DNA from: RBG-16-66-20 sp052386675 | GTDB lineage: Bacteria; Pseudomonadota; Gammaproteobacteria; Burkholderiales; SG8-39 | Direction of reading: 5' to 3' | DNA length: 64,000 bases | NCBI GenBank assembly: GCA_052386675.1 | Contig: JBQTJX010000014.1 | Coordinates: 1-64,000, forward strand | Shown here: one piece after another, positions 44,248-53,126 of the stretch | Layout: each line of letters starts with the position of its first letter | Position numbering within the stretch: the stretch's first letter is position 1 | The notes under the pieces: generated by a model | The model's input: only the letters and a program-made list of their open reading frames with translations | Database searches by the model: none | What the model was told of the DNA's origin: nothing | Position numbers and translations under genes: made by a program

Positions 44248-45795
44248 ATGCAACTGAACCCCTCCGAAATCTCGGAACTGATCAAGAACCGGATCCAGAA
44301 CATGGATGCCGGGACGCAGATGCGCACCCAGGGCAGCGTGGTCTCCGTAACCGACGGCATCTGCCGCATCCACGGCCTCTCGGACGTGATGCAGGGCGAG
44401 ATGCTCGAGTTCCCGAAGAACACCTACGGCCTCGCGCTGAACCTGGAGCGCGACTCGGTCGGCGCCGTGATCCTGGGCGAGTACGAGCACATCACCGAGG
44501 GCGACGTCGTCAAGTGCACCGGCAAGATCCTGTCTGTGCCCATCGGCCCGGAGCTGCTCGGCCGCGTGGTCAATTCGCTGGGCGCGCCGATCGACGGCAA
44601 GGGCCCGATCAACGCCAAGCTGACCGACGTCATTGAGAAGGTCGCCCCGGGCGTGATCGCGCGCCAATCGGTGTCGCAGCCGGTGCAGACCGGCTTGAAG
44701 GCGATCGACGCCATGGTACCGGTGGGCCGCGGCCAGCGCGAACTGATCATTGGCGACCGCCAGACCGGCAAGACCGCGGTGGCGATCGACACCATCATCA
44801 ACCAGAAGGGGAAAGACCTCTTCTGCGTCTACGTCGCCATCGGCCAGAAGGCCTCGACCGTGGCCAACGTGGTGAGAAAGCTGGAAGAACATGGCGCGAT
44901 GGCCTACACCATCGTGGTCGCCGCCACCGCCTCCGAATCCGCCGCAATGCAGTTCATTGCGCCCTACTCGGGCTGCACCATGGGTGAGTATTTCAGGGAC
45001 CGCGGGCAGGACGCGCTGATCATCTATGACGACTTGACCAAGCAGGCCTGGGCCTATCGCCAGGTGTCGCTGCTGCTGCGCCGCCCGCCGGGCCGCGAAG
45101 CCTACCCCGGCGACGTGTTCTACCTGCACAGCCGCCTGCTGGAGCGCGCCGCACGCGTCAATCCGGCCTACGTGGAGAGCTTCACCAAGGGCGCGGTCAA
45201 GGGCAAGACCGGCTCGCTCACCGCGCTGCCGATCATCGAGACCCAGGCGGGGGACGTCACCGCGTTCGTGCCGACCAACGTGATCTCGATCACCGACGGT
45301 CAGATCTTCCTGGAAACCGACTTGTTCAACGCCGGCATCCGGCCTGCCATCAACGCCGGCGTATCGGTATCCCGAGTCGGCGGTGCCGCGCAGACCAAGA
45401 TCATGAAGCGCAAGGACACCGGCGGCGGCGTGCGCCTGGCGCTGGCGCAGTACCGCGAACTCGCGGCCTTCGCGCAGTTCGCCTCCGATCTGGACGAGGC
45501 CACCCGCAAGCAGCTGGAACTGGGCAGGATGGTGACCGAGCTCATGAAGCAGGCGCAGTACCACCCGCAGCAGGTGTGGGAGATGGCGCTGACGCTGTTC
45601 GCGGTCAACAACGGCTTCTTCAACGACATCGACGTCAAGAAGGCGCTGGCCGCCGAGCGCTCGATGCGCGACTACGTCAAGTCCAAGTATGTCGACCTGA
45701 TGAAGCGCATTGAGGACAAGGCCGACCTGTCCGCGGACGACGAGAAGACGCTAAAGGACGCCATCGCCGACTGGAAGAAGAACGGCAGTTTCTAG
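44248..45795 (+). CDS. atpA: ATP synthase subunit alpha
   Basis: The 515-residue regulatory nucleotide-binding subunit of F1. The P-loop GDRQTGKT is at residues 169-176, the same numbering as E. coli, and the family signature with PAINAGVSVSRVG follows near residue 365. AAGGAG lies 9 bases upstream of ATG 44248. Confidence 0.98.
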   Translation: MQLNPSEISELIKNRIQNMDAGTQMRTQGSVVSVTDGICRIHGLSDVMQGEMLEFPKNTYGLALNLERDSVGAVILGEYEHITEGDVVKCTGKILSVPIGPELLGRVVNSLGAPIDGKGPINAKLTDVIEKVAPGVIARQSVSQPVQTGLKAIDAMVPVGRGQRELIIGDRQTGKTAVAIDTIINQKGKDLFCVYVAIGQKASTVANVVRKLEEHGAMAYTIVVAATASESAAMQFIAPYSGCTMGEYFRDRGQDALIIYDDLTKQAWAYRQVSLLLRRPPGREAYPGDVFYLHSRLLERAARVNPAYVESFTKGAVKGKTGSLTALPIIETQAGDVTAFVPTNVISITDGQIFLETDLFNAGIRPAINAGVSVSRVGGAAQTKIMKRKDTGGGVRLALAQYRELAAFAQFASDLDEATRKQLELGRMVTELMKQAQYHPQQVWEMALTLFAVNNGFFNDIDVKKALAAERSMRDYVKSKYVDLMKRIEDKADLSADDEKTLKDAIADWKKNGSF

Positions 45796-45811
45796 GCCGG
45801 ACTGACACGCC

Positions 45812-46675
45812 ATGCCAGGCACAAAGGAAATCCGGGTCAAGATCAAGAGCGTGCAGAACACGCGCAAGATCACCAAGGCCATGGAAATGGTCGCCGCTTC
45901 GAAGATGAGGAAGGCGCAGGAGCGCATGCGCCAAGCGCGCCCCTATGGCGAGAAGATCCGCAACGTCGCCGCGCACATCAGCCACGCCAACCCGGAGTAC
46001 CGCCACCCGTTCCTGGTGTCGCGCGACTCGGTCAAGCGCGTCGGCCTGATCGTGATCACCACCGACAAGGGCCTGTGCGGTGCGCTCAATACCAACCTGC
46101 TGCGCCTGACCTTGAACCAGTACAAGGCCTGGCAGGCCGAGGGCGAGGAAATCGACGTTTGTGCCATCGGCAACAAGGGCTTCGGCTTCATGCAGCGCCT
46201 GGGCGCCAACGTGGTCTCGCACGCGGTGCAGATCGGCGACCGGCCGCAGATGGACAAGCTGATCGGCACCATCAAGGTGATGCTCGACGGCTACGTCAAG
46301 GATCGCTTTGATCGCGTTGTCATCGCCTATACCCGCTTCCTCAACACCATGAAGCAGGAGCCGGTGCTGGAGCAGCTGCTGCCGTTGTCGGGGGAGAAGC
46401 TGGGCGCGCCGGATACGGTGTGGGACTACCTCTACGAGCCGGAGGCCAAGGCGGTGCTCGACCAGGTGATGACGCGCTACATCGAGGCGATCATTTTCCA
46501 GGCGGTGGCCGAAAACATGGCGTCCGAGCAATCGGCACGCATGGTGGCGATGAAATCGGCCTCGGACAACGCACGAGACCTGATCGACGAGCTGACGCTG
46601 ATCTACAACAAGAACCGCCAGGCCGGGATCACCAAGGAACTGTCGGAGATCGTGGCCGGCGCGGCGGCGGTCTAG
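45812..46675 (+). CDS. atpG: ATP synthase subunit gamma
   Basis: The 287-residue central rotor subunit has the N-terminal coiled-coil helix with RKITKAMEMVAASKM, the DKGLCGALNTN turn in the Rossmann-like middle, and the C-terminal helix ending in KELSEIVAGAAAV. It lies between atpA and atpD as usual. Confidence 0.97.
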   Translation: MPGTKEIRVKIKSVQNTRKITKAMEMVAASKMRKAQERMRQARPYGEKIRNVAAHISHANPEYRHPFLVSRDSVKRVGLIVITTDKGLCGALNTNLLRLTLNQYKAWQAEGEEIDVCAIGNKGFGFMQRLGANVVSHAVQIGDRPQMDKLIGTIKVMLDGYVKDRFDRVVIAYTRFLNTMKQEPVLEQLLPLSGEKLGAPDTVWDYLYEPEAKAVLDQVMTRYIEAIIFQAVAENMASEQSARMVAMKSASDNARDLIDELTLIYNKNRQAGITKELSEIVAGAAAV

Positions 46676-46710
46676 GGATTCAGAGCGAAACAAACTTTCG
46701 GGAACCAACC

Positions 46711-48141
46711 ATGGCACAAATCCAAGGCACCATCGTCCAGAGCGTCGGCGCGGTGATCGACATCGAGTTTCCCCGCGAAGGGATGCCGAAGGTCTACGAC
46801 GCGCTGACGCTGGTTGAAACCGCCGAGGGCGGGCTGGCCGAGAAGGGACTCACCTTCGAAGTCGAGCAGCAGCTGGGCGACGGCATCGTGCGCTGCATCG
46901 CGCTGGGTTCATCCGACGGCCTGCGCCGCGGCATGAAGGTGGTCTCGACCGGGGCGCCAATCTCGGTGCCGGTGGGGATTGGCACCCTGGGCCGCATCAT
47001 GGACGTGCTTGGCCGCCCGATCGATGAGGTCGGCCCGATCAAGTCGGACAAGCTGCGCTCCATCCACCAGGCCGCGCCCAAGTTCGACGAGCTCTCGCCC
47101 TCTGTGGAGCTGCTCGAGACCGGCATCAAGGTGATCGACCTCATCTGCCCGTTCGCCAAGGGCGGAAAGATCGGCCTGTTCGGCGGTGCCGGCGTCGGCA
47201 AGACGGTGAACATGCTGGAGTTGATCAACAACATCGCAACCCAGCACTCGGGACTTTCAGTGTTCGCCGGCGTCGGCGAGCGCACCCGCGAGGGCAACGA
47301 CTTCTATCACGAGATGATCGAGGCCGAGGTGGTGAAACCGGACAATCTGCCGGAGTCGAAGGTGGCGATGGTGTTCGGCCAGATGAACGAGCCCCCCGGC
47401 AATCGCCTGCGCGTGGCGCTGACCGGGCTCACCATGGCCGAGAGTTTCCGTGACGAAGGCCGCGACATCCTGTTCTTCGTGGACAACATCTACCGCTTCA
47501 CGCTGGCGGGAACCGAGGTGTCTGCGCTGCTCGGCCGGATGCCGTCGGCGGTGGGCTACCAGCCGACGCTGGCCGAGGAAATGGGCCGTCTGCAGGAGCG
47601 CATCACCTCCACCAAAGTTGGCTCCATCACCTCGATCCAGGCGGTGTACGTGCCGGCGGATGACCTGACCGATCCGTCACCCGCCACCACCTTCGGTCAC
47701 CTCGACGCCACCGTCGTGCTGTCGCGAGACATCGCCTCGCTGGGCATCTACCCGGCGGTCGATCCGCTCGATTCCACCTCGCGCCAGGTGGACCCGAACA
47801 CCATTGGAGAAGATCACTACAATACGACCCGCTCGGTGCAGGCCACCCTGCAGCGCTACAAGGAACTGCGCGACATCATCGCCATTCTGGGCATGGACGA
47901 ACTGGCGCCGGAGGACAAGCTGGCGGTCTCCCGCGCGCGCAAGATCCAGCGCTTCCTGTCGCAGCCCTTCACCGTGGCGCAGAACTTCACCGGCACCCCG
48001 GGCAAGTATGTGTCGCTGAAGGACACCATCAAGGGCTTCAAGATGATCGTCAACGGCGACTGCGACGCGCTGCCGGAGCAGGCGTTCTACATGGTCGGCG
48101 CCATTGAAGAAGCGTTCGAGAAGGCGAAGACCCTCCAGTAA
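46711..48141 (+). CDS. atpD: ATP synthase subunit beta
   Basis: The 476-residue catalytic subunit of F1. The P-loop GGAGVGKT starts near residue 158, and GERTREGNDFYHEM, DNIYRFTLAG and the DELSEEDK-like tail DELAPEDKLAVSRARKI are present. In DNIYRFTLAG a Tyr takes the place of the more usual Phe. ATG 46711 gives the standard AQIQGTIVQSVGAVIDIEF beginning. Confidence 0.98.
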   Translation: MAQIQGTIVQSVGAVIDIEFPREGMPKVYDALTLVETAEGGLAEKGLTFEVEQQLGDGIVRCIALGSSDGLRRGMKVVSTGAPISVPVGIGTLGRIMDVLGRPIDEVGPIKSDKLRSIHQAAPKFDELSPSVELLETGIKVIDLICPFAKGGKIGLFGGAGVGKTVNMLELINNIATQHSGLSVFAGVGERTREGNDFYHEMIEAEVVKPDNLPESKVAMVFGQMNEPPGNRLRVALTGLTMAESFRDEGRDILFFVDNIYRFTLAGTEVSALLGRMPSAVGYQPTLAEEMGRLQERITSTKVGSITSIQAVYVPADDLTDPSPATTFGHLDATVVLSRDIASLGIYPAVDPLDSTSRQVDPNTIGEDHYNTTRSVQATLQRYKELRDIIAILGMDELAPEDKLAVSRARKIQRFLSQPFTVAQNFTGTPGKYVSLKDTIKGFKMIVNGDCDALPEQAFYMVGAIEEAFEKAKTLQ

Positions 48142-48150
48142 GGGATTGCC

Positions 48151-48573
48151 ATGGCCGCGCACACCATGCACGTCGACGTCGTCAGCGCCGAGGAAGCGAT
48201 CTTCTCCGGCGAGGCGGAGTTCGTCGTCCTGCCGGGCGAATCGGGCGAGCTGGGAATCTACCCGCGCCACACCCCGCTCATCACCCGCATCCGGCCCGGC
48301 GCGGTACGCATCCTGCCCCCCGGCGGCGGCGAGGAGCAGCTGATATTCGTCGCCGGCGGCATACTGGAGGTCCAGCCCAAGGTGATAACCGTGCTCGCCG
48401 ATACCGCCATCCGCGGGCATGACCTGGACGAGGCCAAGGCCAAGGAGGCCATCGCGCGCGCCGAGGAGGCCCGGCGCAACGCCAAGGACAAGCAGGAAAT
48501 TGCGACCGTGGAAGGGGAGCTGTCCATGCTCGCCGCCCAGCTCGCTGCGATCCGCAAATTGCGCAAGAAGTAG
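48151..48573 (+). CDS. atpC: ATP synthase subunit epsilon
   Basis: The 140-residue inhibitory rotor subunit, with an N-terminal beta-sandwich (MHVDVVSAEEAIFSGEAEF and GELGIYPRHTPLIT) and a C-terminal helical hairpin. It closes the ATP synthase operon and is followed 3 bases later by a GC-rich hairpin. Confidence 0.96.
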   Translation: MAAHTMHVDVVSAEEAIFSGEAEFVVLPGESGELGIYPRHTPLITRIRPGAVRILPPGGGEEQLIFVAGGILEVQPKVITVLADTAIRGHDLDEAKAKEAIARAEEARRNAKDKQEIATVEGELSMLAAQLAAIRKLRKK

Positions 48574-48576
48574 CCA

Positions 48577-48602
48577 GGCCGGCCCCCGGGGCGCGTCCGG
48601 CC
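48577..48602 (+). terminator. Hairpin after the ATP synthase operon
   Basis: GGCCGG (48577-48582) pairs with CCGGCC (48597-48602), with inner G/C pairing possible, followed by the pyrimidine tract CCCTCTTCTCCTC. The T run is poor, so termination may be partial. Confidence 0.5.
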
Positions 48603-48628
48603 CCCTCTTCTCCTCTAGAATCCAACGG

Positions 48629-50308
48629 GTGCGAGACCTCCTGCACCGGTTCCGACCCTGCCTGATCTGGGCCGGGCTGTTCAGCATCGCGGTCAACCTG
48701 CTCATGCTGGTGCCGGCGCTGTATATGCTGCAGTTGTTCGACCGGGTCATCACCAGCCGCAGTGGTGAAACTCTCCTGCTCCTGACTCTCGCGGCAGTGC
48801 TGGCACTGGCGATCATGGCGGCGCTGGATGCGCTTCGCGCGCGTTTGCTCGCCGTGGCCGCCGCAGGCCTGGACCGCCAACTGGGTCCGCAGGTGCTCGA
48901 GGGAGTGGTCGCGCAGGCAGCGCGGCTGGGGGGCAACGACTATGCCATCGGGCTGCGCGATGCGCGAACGCTGCGCGGCTTCCTGGTCAGTCCCGGCATC
49001 CTCGGTCTGTTCGACGCGCCCTGGTTGCCGCTGTTCCTGTTGATCGTGTTCCTGATGCACCCGATGCTCGCGCTGGTCGGCCTCGCGGGCGCGGTTGCGA
49101 TGATTCTGCTCGCGGTCTTCAACGAGCGCTTCACGCGCCGGCCACTTGAGCGCGCGCAAGCGGAAGCGCGCCGCGCCAGCCGCTTTGTCGAGGCTGGCGT
49201 GCGCAATGCCGAAGTCATCACCGCGCTCGGCATGCTGCCGGCACTGGCGCGGCGCTGGTCCGCCCTCACCGAGGGCGCGTCGCGCGAGCAGGCCGCCGCG
49301 GGTACGCTGGGAAGTTCCTTCGCCGCGGCGACCAAGTTCGCGCGACAGTTGGTGCAGGTCGCGATGCTCGCCGCCGGCGCCTGGCTCGTGGTGGAGCAGC
49401 AGGTCACACCCGGCGTGATGATCGCCGCGAGCATCATCCTCGGAAGGGCACTCGCGCCAGTCGAAATGCTGGTGGGAAGCTGGCGCACGCTGGTCGAGGC
49501 GCGCGCGGCGTGGGAGCGGCTGGAGCGCCTGCTCGGCGCTGCGCCTCGGCTTCAGTCTTCCACCGAGCTGCCGGAAACGAAGGGCGCGCTTTCGGTCGAG
49601 CGCGCGGTGTTCGCGCTAAAGCCCGGCGATAGACCAATCCTGCGCGCGATCAATTTCGACCTCGATTCCGGCGAGTCGCTGGGCCTCATCGGACCCAGCG
49701 GCGCCGGCAAGTCGACGCTCGCGCGCCTGATGGTCGGCATCTGGTCGCCGCAGGGCGGCGCCGTGCGGCTGGACGGCGCGGACGTGTCGACCTGGCCTCG
49801 AGACCGCCTCGGGCCGCGCATCGGCTACCTGCCGCAGGACGTCGAGTTGTTCGGTGGCACGGTGGCGGAGAACATCGCGCGCCTCGACGAAGTGGATTCC
49901 GCCGCCGTGGTCCGCGCCGCGCAGCGCGCCGGCGTGCACGAGCTCATCCTGCGCCTGCCGAACGGCTACGACAGCGACGTCGGCGAATCCGGAGGCGCGC
50001 TTTCGCCCGGGCAGCGCCAGCGCATCGGGCTCGCCCGCGCGCTCTATGGCGAGCCGCGCCTGGTGGTGCTGGACGAGCCCAACGCCAACCTCGACAGCGA
50101 AGGCGATGAAGCGCTGCTGCGCACATTGAGGGACCTCAAGCAGTCGGGCGTGACCACGGTGGTGGTTGCACACCGCCCCTCCCTGCTTGGCGGCGTGGAC
50201 AAGTTGCTGGTGCTGCGTGACGGCGCGGTCGAGCTGTTCGGGCCGCGTGCCGAAGTCATGGCCCGGGTGACGCGGGCCGCCCCGCACCAGGTGGGGGCTG
50301 CGGGATGA
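48629..50308 (+). CDS. Type I secretion system ABC transporter (PrtD/HlyB type, no C39 domain)
   Basis: This inner-membrane exporter drives one-step secretion of a protein through the periplasm. The 559 residues comprise a six-helix membrane domain (1 to about 300) with the conserved SPGILGLFDAPWLPLF-type segment, and an ATPase with GPSGAGKST (Walker A), LSPGQRQRIGLARAL (signature) and LVVLDEPNANLD (Walker B). This is the PrtD family arrangement used for proteases, lipases and S-layer proteins. GTG 48629 follows a TAGAAT -10 box by 7 bases, so the message could be nearly leaderless. It overlaps the adaptor gene by 4 bases; no outer-membrane TolC gene or RTX substrate is in the window. Confidence 0.9.
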   Translation: MRDLLHRFRPCLIWAGLFSIAVNLLMLVPALYMLQLFDRVITSRSGETLLLLTLAAVLALAIMAALDALRARLLAVAAAGLDRQLGPQVLEGVVAQAARLGGNDYAIGLRDARTLRGFLVSPGILGLFDAPWLPLFLLIVFLMHPMLALVGLAGAVAMILLAVFNERFTRRPLERAQAEARRASRFVEAGVRNAEVITALGMLPALARRWSALTEGASREQAAAGTLGSSFAAATKFARQLVQVAMLAAGAWLVVEQQVTPGVMIAASIILGRALAPVEMLVGSWRTLVEARAAWERLERLLGAAPRLQSSTELPETKGALSVERAVFALKPGDRPILRAINFDLDSGESLGLIGPSGAGKSTLARLMVGIWSPQGGAVRLDGADVSTWPRDRLGPRIGYLPQDVELFGGTVAENIARLDEVDSAAVVRAAQRAGVHELILRLPNGYDSDVGESGGALSPGQRQRIGLARALYGEPRLVVLDEPNANLDSEGDEALLRTLRDLKQSGVTTVVVAHRPSLLGGVDKLLVLRDGAVELFGPRAEVMARVTRAAPHQVGAAG

Positions 50309-51660
50309 CAGCGCCGATGCGCAATCCCGTGCACGATGCACTTGCGTTGGCGGCCAGGAACGGCACCGACGCCGAGGCCCGGGCGATCATCCGTTCCGGC
50401 TTGTTGGTCGTTGGCGCCGGCGCGGTCGCGTTTGTCCTGTGGGCCTCCCTCGCGCCATTGAGTGGCGCCATCATCGCGCCGGCGTTCGTCAAGGTCGACA
50501 TGAACCGCAAGGTGGTCCAGCACCAGGAAGGAGGTCTGGTGAAGGAGATCCGCGTGCGGGACGGCGACCGCGTCAAGGCAGGCCAGCCGCTTATCCTGAT
50601 AGAGGACGTGCGCGTGGACGCGGCGGTGGAGTTGCTGCGCCAGCAACTGGATGCCGAGCGCGCCAAGGCGGCGCGCCTGGAGTCTGAGCGCACGTTCGCA
50701 TCGAAGCTCGTTTTCCCCGCGTCGCTGGAGTCGCGCCGCTCGATGGCGCGGACCGCCGAGACACTGGAGCGGGAGACGGCGCAATTCCGCGCCCGCCGCG
50801 AGGCCCTCGACGGCCAGGTCGCGGTGCTGCGCAAGCAGATCGCCGAGACCCAGGAGGAGGTACGGGCGCTCGACGACCAGATCGCCGCCGAGGCGCGCGC
50901 CATCAAGCTGCAGAAGGACGAGCTGGCGGTCAACGAGAAGCTGCTGAAGGAGAACTTCGTGCAGCGGACCCGATTGATGGCTCTGGAGCGAGCTGTGGCG
51001 GAGTACGAGGCGCGCTGGGGCGAGCACCGTGCCGAGCTTGCCAAGACGCGCCAGCGGACCTCCGAACTCGAACTGCGCGTCCTGTCCATGCGCAACACCT
51101 ACATGCAGGGCGCGACTGACGAACTGAAGGAAACCACGGCTCGCATCTTTGACCTGGAGGAACGCCTGAGGCCATCGCGCGACGCCGCCGAGCGCCAGAC
51201 CATCCGCGCACCGGCTGCAGGGGAAGTCGTCGGGCTGCGCGTGTTTTCCGCCGGCGCCGTCGTCGGTCCGCGCGATGTGCTGCTCGAGGTGGTGCCGGAC
51301 GACCGTACGCTGATCGTCGAGGCGCGCATCCGGCCCGAGGACGTCAACCACGTAAAGCAGGGTTCCATGGCCGACGTCCGGCTGACCGCATACCAGCAGC
51401 GCAGCACGCCTCTGGTAGAAGGCCGCGTGCTCTACGTTTCGGGCGACCGACTGGTGGATGGACAGGGCACCAACGCCCAAGCCTACTATGCGGTGCACGT
51501 GGAGGTCCCGGCGTCCTCTCTCGCGGCGGCGGGAAACCTGCACCTGCAGGCGGGAATGCCGGCCGAGGTCTATATCCGGACCGACTCCCGCAGCACGCTC
51601 GACTATGTGCTCGCGCCAATCACCAATTTCCTGCGGCGTGGCATGCGGGAGCCGCTGTAG
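50305..51660 (+). CDS. Type I secretion membrane fusion protein (HlyD/PrtE family)
   Basis: The 451-residue periplasmic adaptor has a short cytoplasmic N-terminus, one membrane segment (about 30-50), a lipoyl-like half (GAIIAPAFVKVDMNRKVVQHQEGG, seen from the VVQHQEGGLVKEI part), a long coiled coil (about 110-290) and the closing beta-barrel (RAPAAGEVVGLRVFSAGAVV from the second lipoyl half). It belongs with the ABC protein (ATGA overlap). The C-terminal YVLAPITNFLRRGMRE tail is typical of the PrtE subgroup. Confidence 0.9.
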   Translation: MTAPMRNPVHDALALAARNGTDAEARAIIRSGLLVVGAGAVAFVLWASLAPLSGAIIAPAFVKVDMNRKVVQHQEGGLVKEIRVRDGDRVKAGQPLILIEDVRVDAAVELLRQQLDAERAKAARLESERTFASKLVFPASLESRRSMARTAETLERETAQFRARREALDGQVAVLRKQIAETQEEVRALDDQIAAEARAIKLQKDELAVNEKLLKENFVQRTRLMALERAVAEYEARWGEHRAELAKTRQRTSELELRVLSMRNTYMQGATDELKETTARIFDLEERLRPSRDAAERQTIRAPAAGEVVGLRVFSAGAVVGPRDVLLEVVPDDRTLIVEARIRPEDVNHVKQGSMADVRLTAYQQRSTPLVEGRVLYVSGDRLVDGQGTNAQAYYAVHVEVPASSLAAAGNLHLQAGMPAEVYIRTDSRSTLDYVLAPITNFLRRGMREPL

Positions 51661-52341
51661 CTACTCGGGCGGGTCCGCGTAGGGCTCGTCTTCCTTGAAG
51701 AACTCGGTTTCCTTCAGGCCTTCCACGGTCCATTCCCGGACCGCCGGACACTGCAATAGCGCCTGCTGGTACGCCTTCGCCACCCCGACCAGTTCCACCG
51801 CGTAGGTCGCAAAGCGCGTAGCGACCGGGGCGTAAAAGGCATCAGCGGCGCTGAAGGCGCCAAACAGATAGGACCCGCCTTTGCCGAACTTCGCGCGCGC
51901 TTCGGTCCATATCACACTGATGCGGGCGATGTTCTTCGCCACGTCCGGATTCATGCCCATGCCAGGGTGCCTGCCGCGAAGGTTCATGGGCATCGCATCG
52001 CGCAGCGCGCGGAAGCCGGAGTGCATCTCGGAGGCCACGCTACGCGCCCACGCGCGCGCGTGCGGATCAACGGGCCACAGGCCCTTGTCCGGAAACAACT
52101 CGTTGGCGCGTTCTACGATGGCCAGGGTGTCCCAGGTGGGAAAGCCGGAACCCGGCGCGCCTTCCCACAGGACCGGCACCAGGCCGGAAGGCGACAGCGT
52201 GCCGATGTTTGCCTTCCAGTCCTCCGACTCGAACTTGACGACGCGCTCAGTGAACGGCACGCCGCAGCCGCGCAACGCGACCCAAGGACGCATGGACCAG
52301 GAGGAGTAGTTCTTGTTGCCGACGACGAGGGTGAGGCTCAT
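51661..52341 (-). CDS. Glutathione S-transferase family protein
   Basis: The 226-residue protein has an N-terminal thioredoxin-like domain (LVVGNKNYSSWSMRPWVALRG, with a Ser in the catalytic region SSWS) and a C-terminal helical domain containing the FSAADAFYAPVATR N-capping motif (seen as AADAFYAPV). It resembles the YfcF-like GST group. A detoxification or thiol-transfer role is likely; the substrate is unknown. It converges with the secretion adaptor gene with no gap between the stop codons. Confidence 0.88.
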   Translation of the reverse strand: MSLTLVVGNKNYSSWSMRPWVALRGCGVPFTERVVKFESEDWKANIGTLSPSGLVPVLWEGAPGSGFPTWDTLAIVERANELFPDKGLWPVDPHARAWARSVASEMHSGFRALRDAMPMNLRGRHPGMGMNPDVAKNIARISVIWTEARAKFGKGGSYLFGAFSAADAFYAPVATRFATYAVELVGVAKAYQQALLQCPAVREWTVEGLKETEFFKEDEPYADPPE

Positions 52342-52475
52342 GCCGTGATTTCACCGCGCCCGCGGGACGATGGCAAGAGCAAAGGTGTCTGCCGAAGCGG
52401 CGGGGCTGCGCCTTCCTGTTCTTGGTCCTCCTTTCTGGAAGGTGCGCCCCGCGCCGCGGTTCGTGTGTTCTGGTG

Positions 52476-53126
52476 CTAGGTCCCCTCGGCGATCACGACG
52501 TAGCGCCCCGGCCCGCCAGCGCGCAGCGCGTCGAAGGGCCAGCAGGTGACCAGCGTGAGGCGGGCGCCACCGGTGTTGCGCGCCACCCAGGTGTCCGACT
52601 TGTCGAGCACGTCCAGTTGCGCGACGCGATACTCCGCGTGCGTGCCGTCGGCGCGCTGGATGCGGAGGACTTCGCCTTTCCTCAAGTGCCGCAGGAAAGA
52701 CAGGTGGGTATCGCGATGCCCGCCGATCACGCTGTTGCCCCTGGTGCCGGGCAGCGCGGTCCCGTCCTGGAGGCCCGGGCCGAACGCCATGGTGCGGCCG
52801 CTCACGCCGGCGAGGACCAGCAGCGACACGCCCTGCGCGGGGGCCTCCAGCTTCGCCACCGGCCAAGTGTCCGCCCAGGGCCAGGGCTTGACGGCGGCTT
52901 CGCCCGCGAGCGTGCGCGTCCAGGCGCGCTCGATCAGGACCTGCGCGAGTTGTGCCTTGGCGTGGATCCATGCGCCCTGGCCGAACTGGTACGCGCCGGC
53001 GAAGAGTAGCAACGCGGCCATCCAGGGCAAGGCCCGCCACTTCGGCACCGCTCGCCATTCCTGGGGCGGAAGCGCGCATTCCACGCCCAGCGCGACATCG
53101 CCGTAACTGTTCGATCTGCAGTTCAT
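52476..53126 (-). CDS. Class GN (proteobacterial dedicated) sortase
   Basis: The 216-residue transpeptidase cleaves and anchors or releases a surface protein. It has an N-terminal membrane anchor (PWMAALLLFAGAYQFGQG, about 34-51) and a sortase fold with the catalytic triad His137 (GGHRDTHLSF), Cys195 (TLVTCWPF) and Arg208 (GGPGRYVVIAE). The start chosen is ATG 53126, whose A-T-G-A overlaps the substrate gene's stop; GTG 53132 or GTG 53048 are alternatives, the latter removing most of the odd N-terminal 26 residues. Sortases are rare in Gram-negative bacteria, and this one lies next to its single apparent substrate. Confidence 0.92.
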   Translation of the reverse strand: MNCRSNSYGDVALGVECALPPQEWRAVPKWRALPWMAALLLFAGAYQFGQGAWIHAKAQLAQVLIERAWTRTLAGEAAVKPWPWADTWPVAKLEAPAQGVSLLVLAGVSGRTMAFGPGLQDGTALPGTRGNSVIGGHRDTHLSFLRHLRKGEVLRIQRADGTHAEYRVAQLDVLDKSDTWVARNTGGARLTLVTCWPFDALRAGGPGRYVVIAEGT

